A stretch of 64,000 bases of DNA. It comes from Lentisphaeraceae bacterium. GTDB lineage: Bacteria > Verrucomicrobiota > Kiritimatiellia > RFP12 > DVOR01. Under the pieces are notes generated by a model, which searched no databases, was not told where the DNA came from, and was given only the letters and a program-made list of their open reading frames with translations. Numbering within the stretch: position 1 is the first letter of the stretch; every line of letters begins with the position of its first letter. Of the stretch, positions 8,488 to 16,195 are shown in pieces. The position numbers were made by a program, and so were the translations under genes. The stretch lies in contig SFJE01000008.1 of assembly GCA_004555175.1 (NCBI GenBank), positions 4,849 through 68,848 of the forward strand, in the 5' to 3' direction.

Positions 8488-10782
8488 ATGAAACGCGCGC
8501 TCGCCCTCCTCGCCACGCTCTGTCTCCTTCCCCTAGGCCTCCGCGCCGGGGAGACGGTGGTCTCCTTTGCCAACGCCGGCACCTCGGACAAAGGCTCGAA
8601 CTGGAATGGCACAAACAATTGGGTGAACCTGACCACCAAGAAGGCCAAGGCGCGCATCAATGGCATTGGCCTGGCGCCGCCCTCGAGCAGCAACGGCGGG
8701 CAGAGCGGGATGAAAGCCACCTTCGATCCGCCCGAGAGCATGGTCTCGCTCGCCGTCACCTGTATGGCCAGCGGCACCACTGCCGCCAAGGCCAAGCACC
8801 TGCTGGGCGTGCGCCTCAATGGCGGAGAGCTCCTCACCGCCGAGTTTGCCTTCCCAGAATCGGCCGTGGATACGCCCGTCACGCTCACCTTCTCCTTCGC
8901 CGAAAAGCAGGCCGTCGAAACGCTCGCCATCACCAACGAGACAGCCAAGGGCAGCAACCTCTTTGAGGTCAACGCCGTCTCGTGGCAGAGCGACTTCGCG
9001 CCCATCACCGCCAATTACACCTGCAAGCGCACCTGTAATGTGGGCGAAACCTTCTATGTCGCCCTCTCCGGGTGCACCGGCGGCAGCGGAGTGTACACGC
9101 GCTTTCGCTGGCGCTTCAACGGTCAGGAGCAGGTGACCGAAGACTACGCAGCTTCCTGCCGCTTCACCGCGCCGATGGAGGAGGGCACGCTGCCCTTGGA
9201 ACTCGAAGTGACCGATTCACTCGGCACCGTGGCCACCTTCTCCTGGGACATCACGGTGCGCCCCTACATCAAGGCCGCCAACCTCACCTGCAGCAATCTC
9301 TCCCGCACCGGAATGACCGTCTCCTGGGAGCAACCACTGCCCTATGCCGTCACCGACTATCTAGTCCGCGTCTCCTACGCCTCCTCGCGCAGCATTGAGC
9401 AGATGTTCACCCCCACCTGGGTGCGCGAAGGCAATGCTTGGCAGCTGGCCGAACCAATCGACCTGACCGACATTATTGACGGGCGCGACTTCACCGCCTA
9501 TCTCGTCCCCTTCTATTGGCAGGGCGATGGGTTTGAGGTCTCCACCGATGGCGGCACCACCTGGTGCGCCACCACCTGTTTCTCCTTCACCACCCCGCGG
9601 CACCTCTTCTACCGGGCCCTTGAAAATGGCTCCCGCACCACCACCTTTCCCCCCACGCACGCCTCCATCTTGCTCCGTACGACGGCCGAGACGCCCCCCG
9701 ACTTCTTCCGCCTCTACGTCAACCTTCCCACCTCGCTCATCGCCTCGAAGGTCCTGCCCGCCGAGAGTAACGCCCTCGAAGTCACCTTCCACGACAGCGA
9801 GGACGACGACCTCCTCCCGGCCGGCAAACCCCTCTCGGTCGTTGTCCTGACGCGCTACCTCACCGATAGCGGCACGTTCATATCCAAACAGTCCCCCACC
9901 CTCCAGGTCACCCTCCCGGAGGTCCCCCCGATGGCCGCCGCCGAGCGCTTCGGCAACTTCCTCTGCCTCACCTGGCCCAAAGATGCCACCACCCTCCCGG
10001 CCAAAGTCACCTTCTTCAAACGCGCGCCCAAGCCCACCGATGGCCTCCCCGCGCTCGCGCTCTCGCGCCTCTATTTCACCGGTAACGCCACCAGCGAGGG
10101 CGGCGAACAGCTCCCCGCCGGCAAGGCCATCGTCCTCACCAACACCACCGGCCGCCCCATCGCCCTCGACGGCTCCTACACCTTTACCATCACCAAAGCC
10201 GAGACCAGCACCGCCTACACCTGGGATTTCTCCCTCACCGAAACCAACGAAGCCGGCGAGAAGATTAAAACCTATCCCTACACCGTCCCCGCCGGCGGTG
10301 AAGTGCTCTTCTATGCCTCCGCCTACGACGCGCCTATCGATAGCGAAACCTTTGAGCATGCCTTCGGCGTCTCCGCCTCCGCCCTGCGCAACCTCAACAC
10401 CACCTACACCGCCACCTTTGCGCGCAATGGCGAAGCGATCGCCTCCTTCACCCCGCAATTCAACACCATCCTCCGCCTCCGCCCTAATGACCCCACCACC
10501 CAGACCGCCTACCCCGTCACCTCCTCCGACCCCCCCCCCCCCCCCCCCTACCTCCCCTGGTTCACCCGATACGCCGAAAGCGTCCTCCGCCAAACCTTCG
10601 TCAACGCCTCCGGCTCCTCCGCCCTCCTCGCCATCGCCTCCCTTCTCGCAGATCCCGGCGATGCCGAAGCCATCTGGGCCACCATCCGCCTGCGCGAAGG
10701 AAACTCCTATTCCACCCCCCTCACCCTCACCCTCTGGGAGCGTGAAACTCCAAAAGCCGGCCTCCGCTTCCTCCTCTACTAA
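8488..10782 (+). CDS. Secreted multi-domain protein with fibronectin-III-like segment and poly-C tract
   Basis: A 764-residue protein with a clear signal peptide (MKRALALLATLCLLPLGLRA, cut near residue 20). Residues ~170-260 look Ig/PKD-like (FRWRFNGQEQVTEDY ... TFSWDITV). Residues ~265-360 resemble a fibronectin type III domain (NLSRTGMTVSWEQPL). Residues ~520-680 are a beta-rich domain that could be lamin-tail-like (LSRLYFTGNA ... KAIVLTNTTGRPIALDG); this is tentative. A run of 19 C (10530-10548) encodes a Pro stretch near residue 682, and a one-base change in it would shift the last ~80 residues out of frame. I do not recognise the family. It probably acts at the cell surface. Confidence 0.7.
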   Translation: MKRALALLATLCLLPLGLRAGETVVSFANAGTSDKGSNWNGTNNWVNLTTKKAKARINGIGLAPPSSSNGGQSGMKATFDPPESMVSLAVTCMASGTTAAKAKHLLGVRLNGGELLTAEFAFPESAVDTPVTLTFSFAEKQAVETLAITNETAKGSNLFEVNAVSWQSDFAPITANYTCKRTCNVGETFYVALSGCTGGSGVYTRFRWRFNGQEQVTEDYAASCRFTAPMEEGTLPLELEVTDSLGTVATFSWDITVRPYIKAANLTCSNLSRTGMTVSWEQPLPYAVTDYLVRVSYASSRSIEQMFTPTWVREGNAWQLAEPIDLTDIIDGRDFTAYLVPFYWQGDGFEVSTDGGTTWCATTCFSFTTPRHLFYRALENGSRTTTFPPTHASILLRTTAETPPDFFRLYVNLPTSLIASKVLPAESNALEVTFHDSEDDDLLPAGKPLSVVVLTRYLTDSGTFISKQSPTLQVTLPEVPPMAAAERFGNFLCLTWPKDATTLPAKVTFFKRAPKPTDGLPALALSRLYFTGNATSEGGEQLPAGKAIVLTNTTGRPIALDGSYTFTITKAETSTAYTWDFSLTETNEAGEKIKTYPYTVPAGGEVLFYASAYDAPIDSETFEHAFGVSASALRNLNTTYTATFARNGEAIASFTPQFNTILRLRPNDPTTQTAYPVTSSDPPPPPPYLPWFTRYAESVLRQTFVNASGSSALLAIASLLADPGDAEAIWATIRLREGNSYSTPLTLTLWERETPKAGLRFLLY
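10530..10548 (+). repeat. Homopolymer of 19 C inside a coding sequence
   Basis: A mononucleotide tract in the 3' part of the secreted-protein gene. Tracts of this length are prone to slipped-strand change during replication. The frame stays open after the tract in the given length, giving a plausible folded C-terminus. Confidence 0.9.
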
Positions 10783-10791
10783 AGGTCTTCC

Positions 10792-11616
10792 ATGCAACCC
10801 CTCCTCGACTTTTGGTCCGCCCACCAAGCCCAAATCGCCACCCTCGCCCTCCGCCTCGCCCTCGCCGGTATCATCTACTTCGCCTGCCGCCTCCTCTCCC
10901 TGCTCGCGCGCAAGACCATCTCGGCCGCCTGCAACCGCATCGGCCGCCTCGACGTCACCCTCGCGCCCATCCTCTCCTCCGTCGCCTCTCTGCTCATCTA
11001 CGCCATTGGCTTAGTCGCCATCCTCGATCGTTTCGGCGTCAACGCCAACTCCCTCGTTGCCGTCATCGGCGCCGCCGGCTTGGCTATCGGCCTGGCCCTC
11101 AAGGAGACTCTCTCCAACATCGCCTCGGGCATCATGCTCCTCATCCTCCGCCCCTTCCGCGCCGGAGACTTCATCGACTGCGCCGGGCGCTCGGGTACCG
11201 TCCAAGCCGTCAACCTCTTCACCGTCACCCTCCAAACCCCCGACGGCCTCTACATCTCCCTCCCCAACAGCACCGTCTGGAGCGCCGACATCGTCAACTA
11301 CACCCGCAACGGCAAGCGCCGCATCGATCTCACCGTCGGCATCTCCTACGCCGATAACCTCGACCGCGGCCTCCAAGTCCTCTCAGACCTCGCCGCCGCC
11401 GAAAAGCGCTTCCTTCCCGACCCCGCCCCCACCGCCTTCGTCTCCGCCCTCGCAGATTCCGCCGTCAACCTCACCCTCCGCGGCTGGACCACCGTCGACG
11501 ACTACTGGCCCACCCGCTTCGACCTCACCCGCCAGGCCAAGCTCTCCATCGAAGCCGCCGGCCTCTCCATCCCCTTCCCCCAGCGCGACGTCCACCTCTT
11601 CCCCACCCAGCGCTAA
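10792..11616 (+). CDS. MscS-family mechanosensitive ion channel
   Basis: A 274-residue small-conductance channel of the inner membrane that opens under membrane tension to release solutes. There are three N-terminal helices (residues ~15-110). The pore helix TM3 has the Gly/Ala pattern LVAVIGAAGLAIGLALKETLSNIASGIML, followed by the beta domain signature RPFRAGDFIDCAGRSGTVQAV and LYISLPNSTVWSADIVNYTR. The length matches E. coli MscS (286). ATG 10792 lies 9 bp after the secreted protein stop, with AGGTCTTCC in between and no strong Shine-Dalgarno. It is the last gene of the gltX-rdgB run. Confidence 0.93.
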   Translation: MQPLLDFWSAHQAQIATLALRLALAGIIYFACRLLSLLARKTISAACNRIGRLDVTLAPILSSVASLLIYAIGLVAILDRFGVNANSLVAVIGAAGLAIGLALKETLSNIASGIMLLILRPFRAGDFIDCAGRSGTVQAVNLFTVTLQTPDGLYISLPNSTVWSADIVNYTRNGKRRIDLTVGISYADNLDRGLQVLSDLAAAEKRFLPDPAPTAFVSALADSAVNLTLRGWTTVDDYWPTRFDLTRQAKLSIEAAGLSIPFPQRDVHLFPTQR

Positions 11617-11681
11617 GGCAGAAAATCGCGGGCGCGCGCTCACGCGGGGGGCCTTACCCCCTGCCCCATTGGCGGGCCGCC

Positions 11682-11733
11682 TCCAGAATCTCCGGATAAT
11701 CCAGAATCTCCGGATGATCCGGCCCAGCGCGCC
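11682..11733. repeat. TCCGGA-type dispersed repeat
   Basis: Two copies of CCAGAATCTCCGGAT, then GATCCGGCCCAGCGCGCC. The last ~22 bp reappear in inverted orientation at 29249-29270 (one mismatch), and related TCCGGA-rich DNA lies at 46028-46070. It occupies the gap before the polysaccharide operon promoter. Confidence 0.65.
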
Positions 11734-11751
11734 TTGCGCCTCAAAAAAGAC

Positions 11752-11780
11752 TTGCCCGTTGTCAGGGGGTATGCTATTGT
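11752..11780 (+). promoter_or_regulatory. Promoter of exopolysaccharide operon
   Basis: TTGCCC (11752-11757), a 17-bp spacer, then TATTGT (11775-11780) with extended TATGC. Transcription would start near 11787, giving a leader of ~20 nt with CAGGAG before ATG 11806. Confidence 0.7.
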
Positions 11781-11805
11781 ATTGCCGAATTGGTCAGGAG
11801 AAGCG

Positions 11806-12450
11806 ATGCGACGCTTGATGTTATTGTTGCTTGGAAGCCTCTGTTTCCTTGGGTGCGAGATGTTTTCGGTGCCCGAGGGGACCGAGCTTGTGCCGCCGCA
11901 GGCGATGAAGCCGGGGGTGATTGTGCCTCAGTTGCGCGTGGGCGTGAAGGTGCGCATCTCGATTGTGGCCTCGGGCGAGCCGGTGATGGAAGAAGCCGTC
12001 AAGGAGGTCTCGGCCTCGGGCGATATTGTGTTGCCTTATATTCAGCAGGTGCACTGCGCGGGGATGACCATTGAGCAGTTCCAAGAGGAACTGACCAAGC
12101 GTTACAAGGAGTTTTATGTGGAACCGCTCGTTTCGGCCTACTATGTGCCGATGGGAGAAGGCGGTTCTTCGCCCTATGGCTCGGTGCTCGTCACCGGATG
12201 CGTGGGGCAAAAGGGCGTTGTCAGCATTCCGCCGACATGCGACCTAACGGTGATGCAGGCGTTGCAACTCTCCGGCGGAATGGGGCAGTGGGCCGACACC
12301 CGCGCGGTACGCGTGACGCGGAGTTTCACCGATGGCACTAAACAGCAGGCCATCATTGACACCGAGCGTATCGGGCGGTATGGCGATGCCGAACTCAATA
12401 TCATCTTAATGCCCGGTGATGTCCTTGACGTCCCGGAGAGCAACTTCTAG
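11806..12450 (+). CDS. Wza-like polysaccharide export lipoprotein
   Basis: A 214-residue outer-membrane export lipoprotein. The start is ATG 11806 (CAGGAG five bases upstream); a longer open frame would begin before the promoter. The lipobox LCFLGC puts the lipidated Cys at residue 17. Residues ~40-120 are the Poly_export domain (GVKVRISIVASGEPVMEEAV, SASGDIVLPYIQQVHCAGMT). Residues ~125-210 form one SLBB-like domain (VLVTGCVGQKGVVSIPPTCD, LTVMQALQLSGGM, IILMPGDVLDVPES). It is short relative to E. coli Wza, as usual for minimal family members. It is first in a cluster with a beta-barrel, a Wzy-like protein and a BY-kinase. Confidence 0.88.
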   Translation: MRRLMLLLLGSLCFLGCEMFSVPEGTELVPPQAMKPGVIVPQLRVGVKVRISIVASGEPVMEEAVKEVSASGDIVLPYIQQVHCAGMTIEQFQEELTKRYKEFYVEPLVSAYYVPMGEGGSSPYGSVLVTGCVGQKGVVSIPPTCDLTVMQALQLSGGMGQWADTRAVRVTRSFTDGTKQQAIIDTERIGRYGDAELNIILMPGDVLDVPESNF

Positions 12451-12483
12451 TCTGGAGACTTTCCAATCGTGAGGAGCCAAACG

Positions 12484-13572
12484 ATGAAAAAAATGTGGAT
12501 TCTGATGACCGCCGTCGCCCTGTTAGGGTCCGGCGTTGCGCTTGCGGCATTGACCGAAGCCGACCTCGCCCCAACGCGCATTGCCGCGGCCATCAAGGCC
12601 AAGCCGGCCAATGAACGCCAGGCCCTGGCCAAGCAGATTCTGGAGGCAATTGCCGCCCAGCCTACCGATGAAGAGACCAAGACCCAGCAGTTGATTACCG
12701 CTTCGCGCGTGCTCATCTCTTCGGGCAACTCCATCGGAATGATTGCCGAAGTCTTCAACTCCATCCCGATGGAATATCTCCAGCCGGTGGCCGAGACCCT
12801 CGGCAAGGCCAACTTTGACCAGCAGGCCAACAAAATGACCGATGCGCAATTCGACACCTTCTGCGCAAAGGTCGTCTCCTCCGCCTCGCGTTACATTGAG
12901 GCCTCTGGCACCGATTCGCCGACCGTGCGCATCAGCATCCTCGCCGCCACCTTCTCGAGCGCCTCTTCCGATCCCGAGCGCACGCGCCCGGCGATGATTG
13001 CCGCCCTCCCCGCTTCGATGCAGGCTGCCGCCGCCACCTACATCGCCGCTTCCGAACAGGGCAACCGCGAAGTGCTCGCCGCTGCCACCGGCGTCGACGA
13101 AGTGGCCGAAACCCCGGCTGACCCCAATGTCGGCAATGTTGTTCCTGCTGCTGCGGCGACGAATGCCGCTGCCGCCGAGCCCGCTCCTGAGCAGACCACC
13201 GGCTCGCCCACGCTTGAACCCCAGGAGGTCCCCGTGGCGCCCTTGCCGACCTCGCCGACCTCGTCTGCGGCGGCTGAGACCGCGCAGAATGAGCCCGCTC
13301 CGGAGGTCAAGGTGCCGCTCCTCTCGCGCTTCTCCACCGATGTGCTGGGCTTGACCATCGACACGATGGGCTCGGCGATGTACGACTGGGAAGATCCCAC
13401 GCTTTTGCCCCCGACGGTGGTTGATTATGGCACAGCCCCCGAGCAAATGATTGGTGTTGGCGAGTTCGGCATTTCCAATCTGCCGCGCCCGACAAACACG
13501 GTGATGCCTCAAAACCCCGACTTCTCCGAGATTGTAGACCCCTCGCCGGGCTACCCCAATCAAGGTATCTAA
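12484..13572 (+). CDS. Secreted Ala/Pro-rich protein of the polysaccharide cluster
   Basis: A 362-residue protein with a signal peptide (cut after ALA, ~residue 21). The start is ATG 12484 with GAGGAG eight bases upstream; a GTG at 12469 is less likely. Residues ~25-200 are predicted helical and Ala-rich. Residues ~205-285 are a Pro/Ala/Glu-rich linker (PAAAATNAAAAEPAPEQT and onward), and a short conserved-looking tail ends in SPGYPNQGI. No catalytic motif is visible. It sits between the Wza-like lipoprotein and the outer-membrane barrel, so a periplasmic or surface role in polysaccharide assembly is inferred from context only. Confidence 0.75.
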   Translation: MKKMWILMTAVALLGSGVALAALTEADLAPTRIAAAIKAKPANERQALAKQILEAIAAQPTDEETKTQQLITASRVLISSGNSIGMIAEVFNSIPMEYLQPVAETLGKANFDQQANKMTDAQFDTFCAKVVSSASRYIEASGTDSPTVRISILAATFSSASSDPERTRPAMIAALPASMQAAAATYIAASEQGNREVLAAATGVDEVAETPADPNVGNVVPAAAATNAAAAEPAPEQTTGSPTLEPQEVPVAPLPTSPTSSAAAETAQNEPAPEVKVPLLSRFSTDVLGLTIDTMGSAMYDWEDPTLLPPTVVDYGTAPEQMIGVGEFGISNLPRPTNTVMPQNPDFSEIVDPSPGYPNQGI

Positions 13573-13597
13573 CCCGTTATCCTAGGAGATTATCAAG

Positions 13598-14791
13598 ATG
13601 AAAAAGCCCCTTTTGGCCGCAATCCTGGCAATATCCGGGTTACCGCTCCTCGCTGGGCCGCTCTTTGATGGCAACGGGTTTGCCTTTGGTCCGCGCGACT
13701 GCCTGCACTTCTCCCCCTCGGTGAGCGTGGGTGCCTTCTGGGAGACGAATGCTCGCAACACCTCGCATGACACCGAGTCCGGCGGTGGCTGGCGCGTCCA
13801 GCCCTCCTTCTCGCTCTCGTATGCCGGTAAGGAAGGTGTCAAGGACATTGGGAGTTTTAGCCTCTCGGGCTTCTACTCGATGGAGCGCGGTTTTGACAGC
13901 GACAATGGGCAAGATAGCGACTCCTATGGCTTGAGCATTTCCACCCGCCGTAAGCTCGCGCGCAACCTCACCTTCTCGGCCTCGGCCTCCTACTCGCGCT
14001 CGGAGAACGATGAGTTCTATGGCGACACCTGGAATGACTACGGCATTCCGCGCATTGACGAAAACCGCTCCGAGAGCTACAACGCCAATGCTGCGCTTGG
14101 CTACCAGGGCGACAAGTGGCGTTGGTCCGCGGGTCTTGGTTGGAGCCGCTCCAAGCAGCTCGATGGCTACAAGAATGAATCCGACTCCTACTCGCTGAGT
14201 TTGACCGCCGGGCGCGCCGTTTTTGCCCGCCACTACTGGAATCTCTCCTTCTCGACCTCGTGGGACGATGCGGATGACAACTCGCAAGCCTATTACATCC
14301 GCACCGGTATGAGCGGCTCAATTTCGAAGAAGCTCACCTACAATGCTTTGGTCGGCGTGGGCATCTACGACTACAGCGGTTACGAGGATGATACCGCCTT
14401 TGGTCCGAGCTACGATGTCAGCGTGGCTTATAAGATCAACCGCACCTTTGCCGCCTCTTTGGCCCTCAGCTCGCAGTTCGAGCCGGAGTATGATGGCGAC
14501 CAGCAGGATTACTACATCTGGAGCAATCGCCTCACGGCTGCAATCAACGCCCAGTGGTCCGAGCGCTGGAGTTCGCGCCTCAATGTCGCCTGGAGTTACG
14601 AAGATCACCAAGGCAACAACAACGAGGCCGATTACGACCGCACCTACATCCAGACCTCGCTCAGCACCTCTTATGTCCTCAACCGCTTCACCTCGCTCTA
14701 TGGCACGGTCTCCTGGAAGAACGATATGTATTCCGATGGTGATGACACGGACGACCTCCGCCTGGACATTGGTTTGAGCTTCCACCTCTAA
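13598..14791 (+). CDS. Outer-membrane beta-barrel protein of the polysaccharide cluster
   Basis: A 397-residue protein with a signal peptide (MKKPLLAAILAISGLPLLAG). Almost the whole mature chain alternates in beta-strand style with aromatic girdles (SLSISTRRKLARNLTFSASA; YYIRTGMSGSISKKLTYNAL) and ends in the classic barrel C-terminus LGLSFHL-like pattern (DIGLSFHL). It resembles the putative beta-barrel porins encoded in PVC exopolysaccharide loci. ATG 13598 has AGGAG (13583-13587) ten bases upstream. Its position suggests it forms or assists the outer-membrane exit of the polymer, or anchors it. Function by homology is not certain. Confidence 0.78.
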   Translation: MKKPLLAAILAISGLPLLAGPLFDGNGFAFGPRDCLHFSPSVSVGAFWETNARNTSHDTESGGGWRVQPSFSLSYAGKEGVKDIGSFSLSGFYSMERGFDSDNGQDSDSYGLSISTRRKLARNLTFSASASYSRSENDEFYGDTWNDYGIPRIDENRSESYNANAALGYQGDKWRWSAGLGWSRSKQLDGYKNESDSYSLSLTAGRAVFARHYWNLSFSTSWDDADDNSQAYYIRTGMSGSISKKLTYNALVGVGIYDYSGYEDDTAFGPSYDVSVAYKINRTFAASLALSSQFEPEYDGDQQDYYIWSNRLTAAINAQWSERWSSRLNVAWSYEDHQGNNNEADYDRTYIQTSLSTSYVLNRFTSLYGTVSWKNDMYSDGDDTDDLRLDIGLSFHL

Positions 14792-14811
14792 AGCGTCTTA
14801 GGCTCGCGACA

Positions 14812-16173
14812 GTGCTGCGACTTTTGGTGACGAAATATTGGGTGCTTGCCCACCTTCTGGTGATGGCGGGCACCCTTTGTTTTACCCCCTCGCCTAGAGC
14901 CTTTCTGGCCATCTGGGGCGCGGCTTCGCTCATCCTGATGGCGCTGGCGTTGCCGCCCGGGCGCAAGGGCGAAACCTTTTGGATGGCACGCACCCGTGTC
15001 GCCACGGCAATCCGTTTGGATGTGGTCTTTTGGAGCGGGCTCCTGGCCGTGATATGGGTGGGCATTGGCCTGCTCAATGGGCCGCGCGCATGGGTCTATA
15101 GTGCCGCCTTAAAGCGCTGGATTTACGACTTGCCGCCGATGGTCTTTCTGCCCTCCTCTATTGAGTTCGGGCTAGGGACTGGCTTTTGGGCCGGCCTCAC
15201 TGGTGGGCTAGCCGGGGCGGTGGCCGTGCGTTGCGCACTACCGCGCTCGCAGCGGCTCTTGGCGTTGCTGGGGCTTGGGTGCCTGACAGGCCTGCTGGCG
15301 TTGGGCGCGCTAACCGCCGGGGTGGTAACCGGGGCAGCGCCGACGCTGGCGTGGCTCGGGGGCTGCTTTGATGCCAGCGTGCTCTGGTTCCTGCTTCTGT
15401 GCACCGGCTTGGGCGTGGCGACCGAGGCCTTTCTGGAAGGCCACTGGCGAACGCTCATCTGGGCGCAAGGCGTGGTGGTGGCCAATGGCATGGGGCTGGC
15501 GGCCTTTGCGCCGGTGGAGGTGGTCGCCGTGGCCGCCGTGGTGGCGGTGATCTATCTTTGCTTGGCAGTGGCGGTTGTGCGCGGGGGCGGGCGCTATCCG
15601 CGCGCGCTGTGGCACTGTGCGATGCTCTTGCCGATCCTCTTTGCCGTGGGGTTGGGCTTGGCGCTAGGCCCCGAGCGGACACTCTGGCAGCCGGAGGTGT
15701 GGGCGCAACAGCTGGAGCGCTTCTTTGCCCAGTGGGGCTTCCGGGCGGACCTGGCCCTGAAGGTGATGGGGGGCGAACCAATGCTCGGCGGCGGACCGCA
15801 GGCAATGGACTTTATGGGAAAACTCTTTGTGAAGGGCGGCCGCGCGTGGGCCCTTTGGCGTGCGGGCGGCACCGGGGTGCCGTGCGACCTGATGAAGCTC
15901 CTCGCCGAGCGCGGGTTGATGGGCACGCTCTTCCTCTTGCTGCCCGGGGCGGCGATGCTCGGTAAGTGCCTGATGCGCTGGGTGGAGTTTCACCAGGGCG
16001 TGCGCCGGCACTACAGTCTGCGCTACATCTTTGTCTTCGCCGGCTGCGGCGTTGGGGTGCTGGGGGTGTTGTTCGCCTCCTTGATTGGCACGCCGCTGCA
16101 TACGCCGGCGGTACTGTGCGTGTTTTTGATTGTCTGTGCGACCTTGAGCGGCTGGATGCCGCAGTTGCGCTAG
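14812..16173 (+). CDS. Polytopic membrane protein, O-antigen ligase/polymerase (Wzy)-like
   Basis: A 453-residue protein with about ten to twelve hydrophobic helices and one larger loop (~residues 300-365, containing GGGPQAMDFMGKLFVKGG). The arrangement of many helices, a long periplasmic loop in the C-terminal half and then two or three helices resembles Wzy/WaaL-type proteins. Position in the export cluster supports a role as polymerase or ligase. Start GTG 14812 is 20 bp after the barrel gene; the Shine-Dalgarno is weak. Sequence alone does not prove the family. Confidence 0.6.
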   Translation: MLRLLVTKYWVLAHLLVMAGTLCFTPSPRAFLAIWGAASLILMALALPPGRKGETFWMARTRVATAIRLDVVFWSGLLAVIWVGIGLLNGPRAWVYSAALKRWIYDLPPMVFLPSSIEFGLGTGFWAGLTGGLAGAVAVRCALPRSQRLLALLGLGCLTGLLALGALTAGVVTGAAPTLAWLGGCFDASVLWFLLLCTGLGVATEAFLEGHWRTLIWAQGVVVANGMGLAAFAPVEVVAVAAVVAVIYLCLAVAVVRGGGRYPRALWHCAMLLPILFAVGLGLALGPERTLWQPEVWAQQLERFFAQWGFRADLALKVMGGEPMLGGGPQAMDFMGKLFVKGGRAWALWRAGGTGVPCDLMKLLAERGLMGTLFLLLPGAAMLGKCLMRWVEFHQGVRRHYSLRYIFVFAGCGVGVLGVLFASLIGTPLHTPAVLCVFLIVCATLSGWMPQLR

Positions 16174-16195
16174 TGGCTTAGAAAGGATTGTAAAT

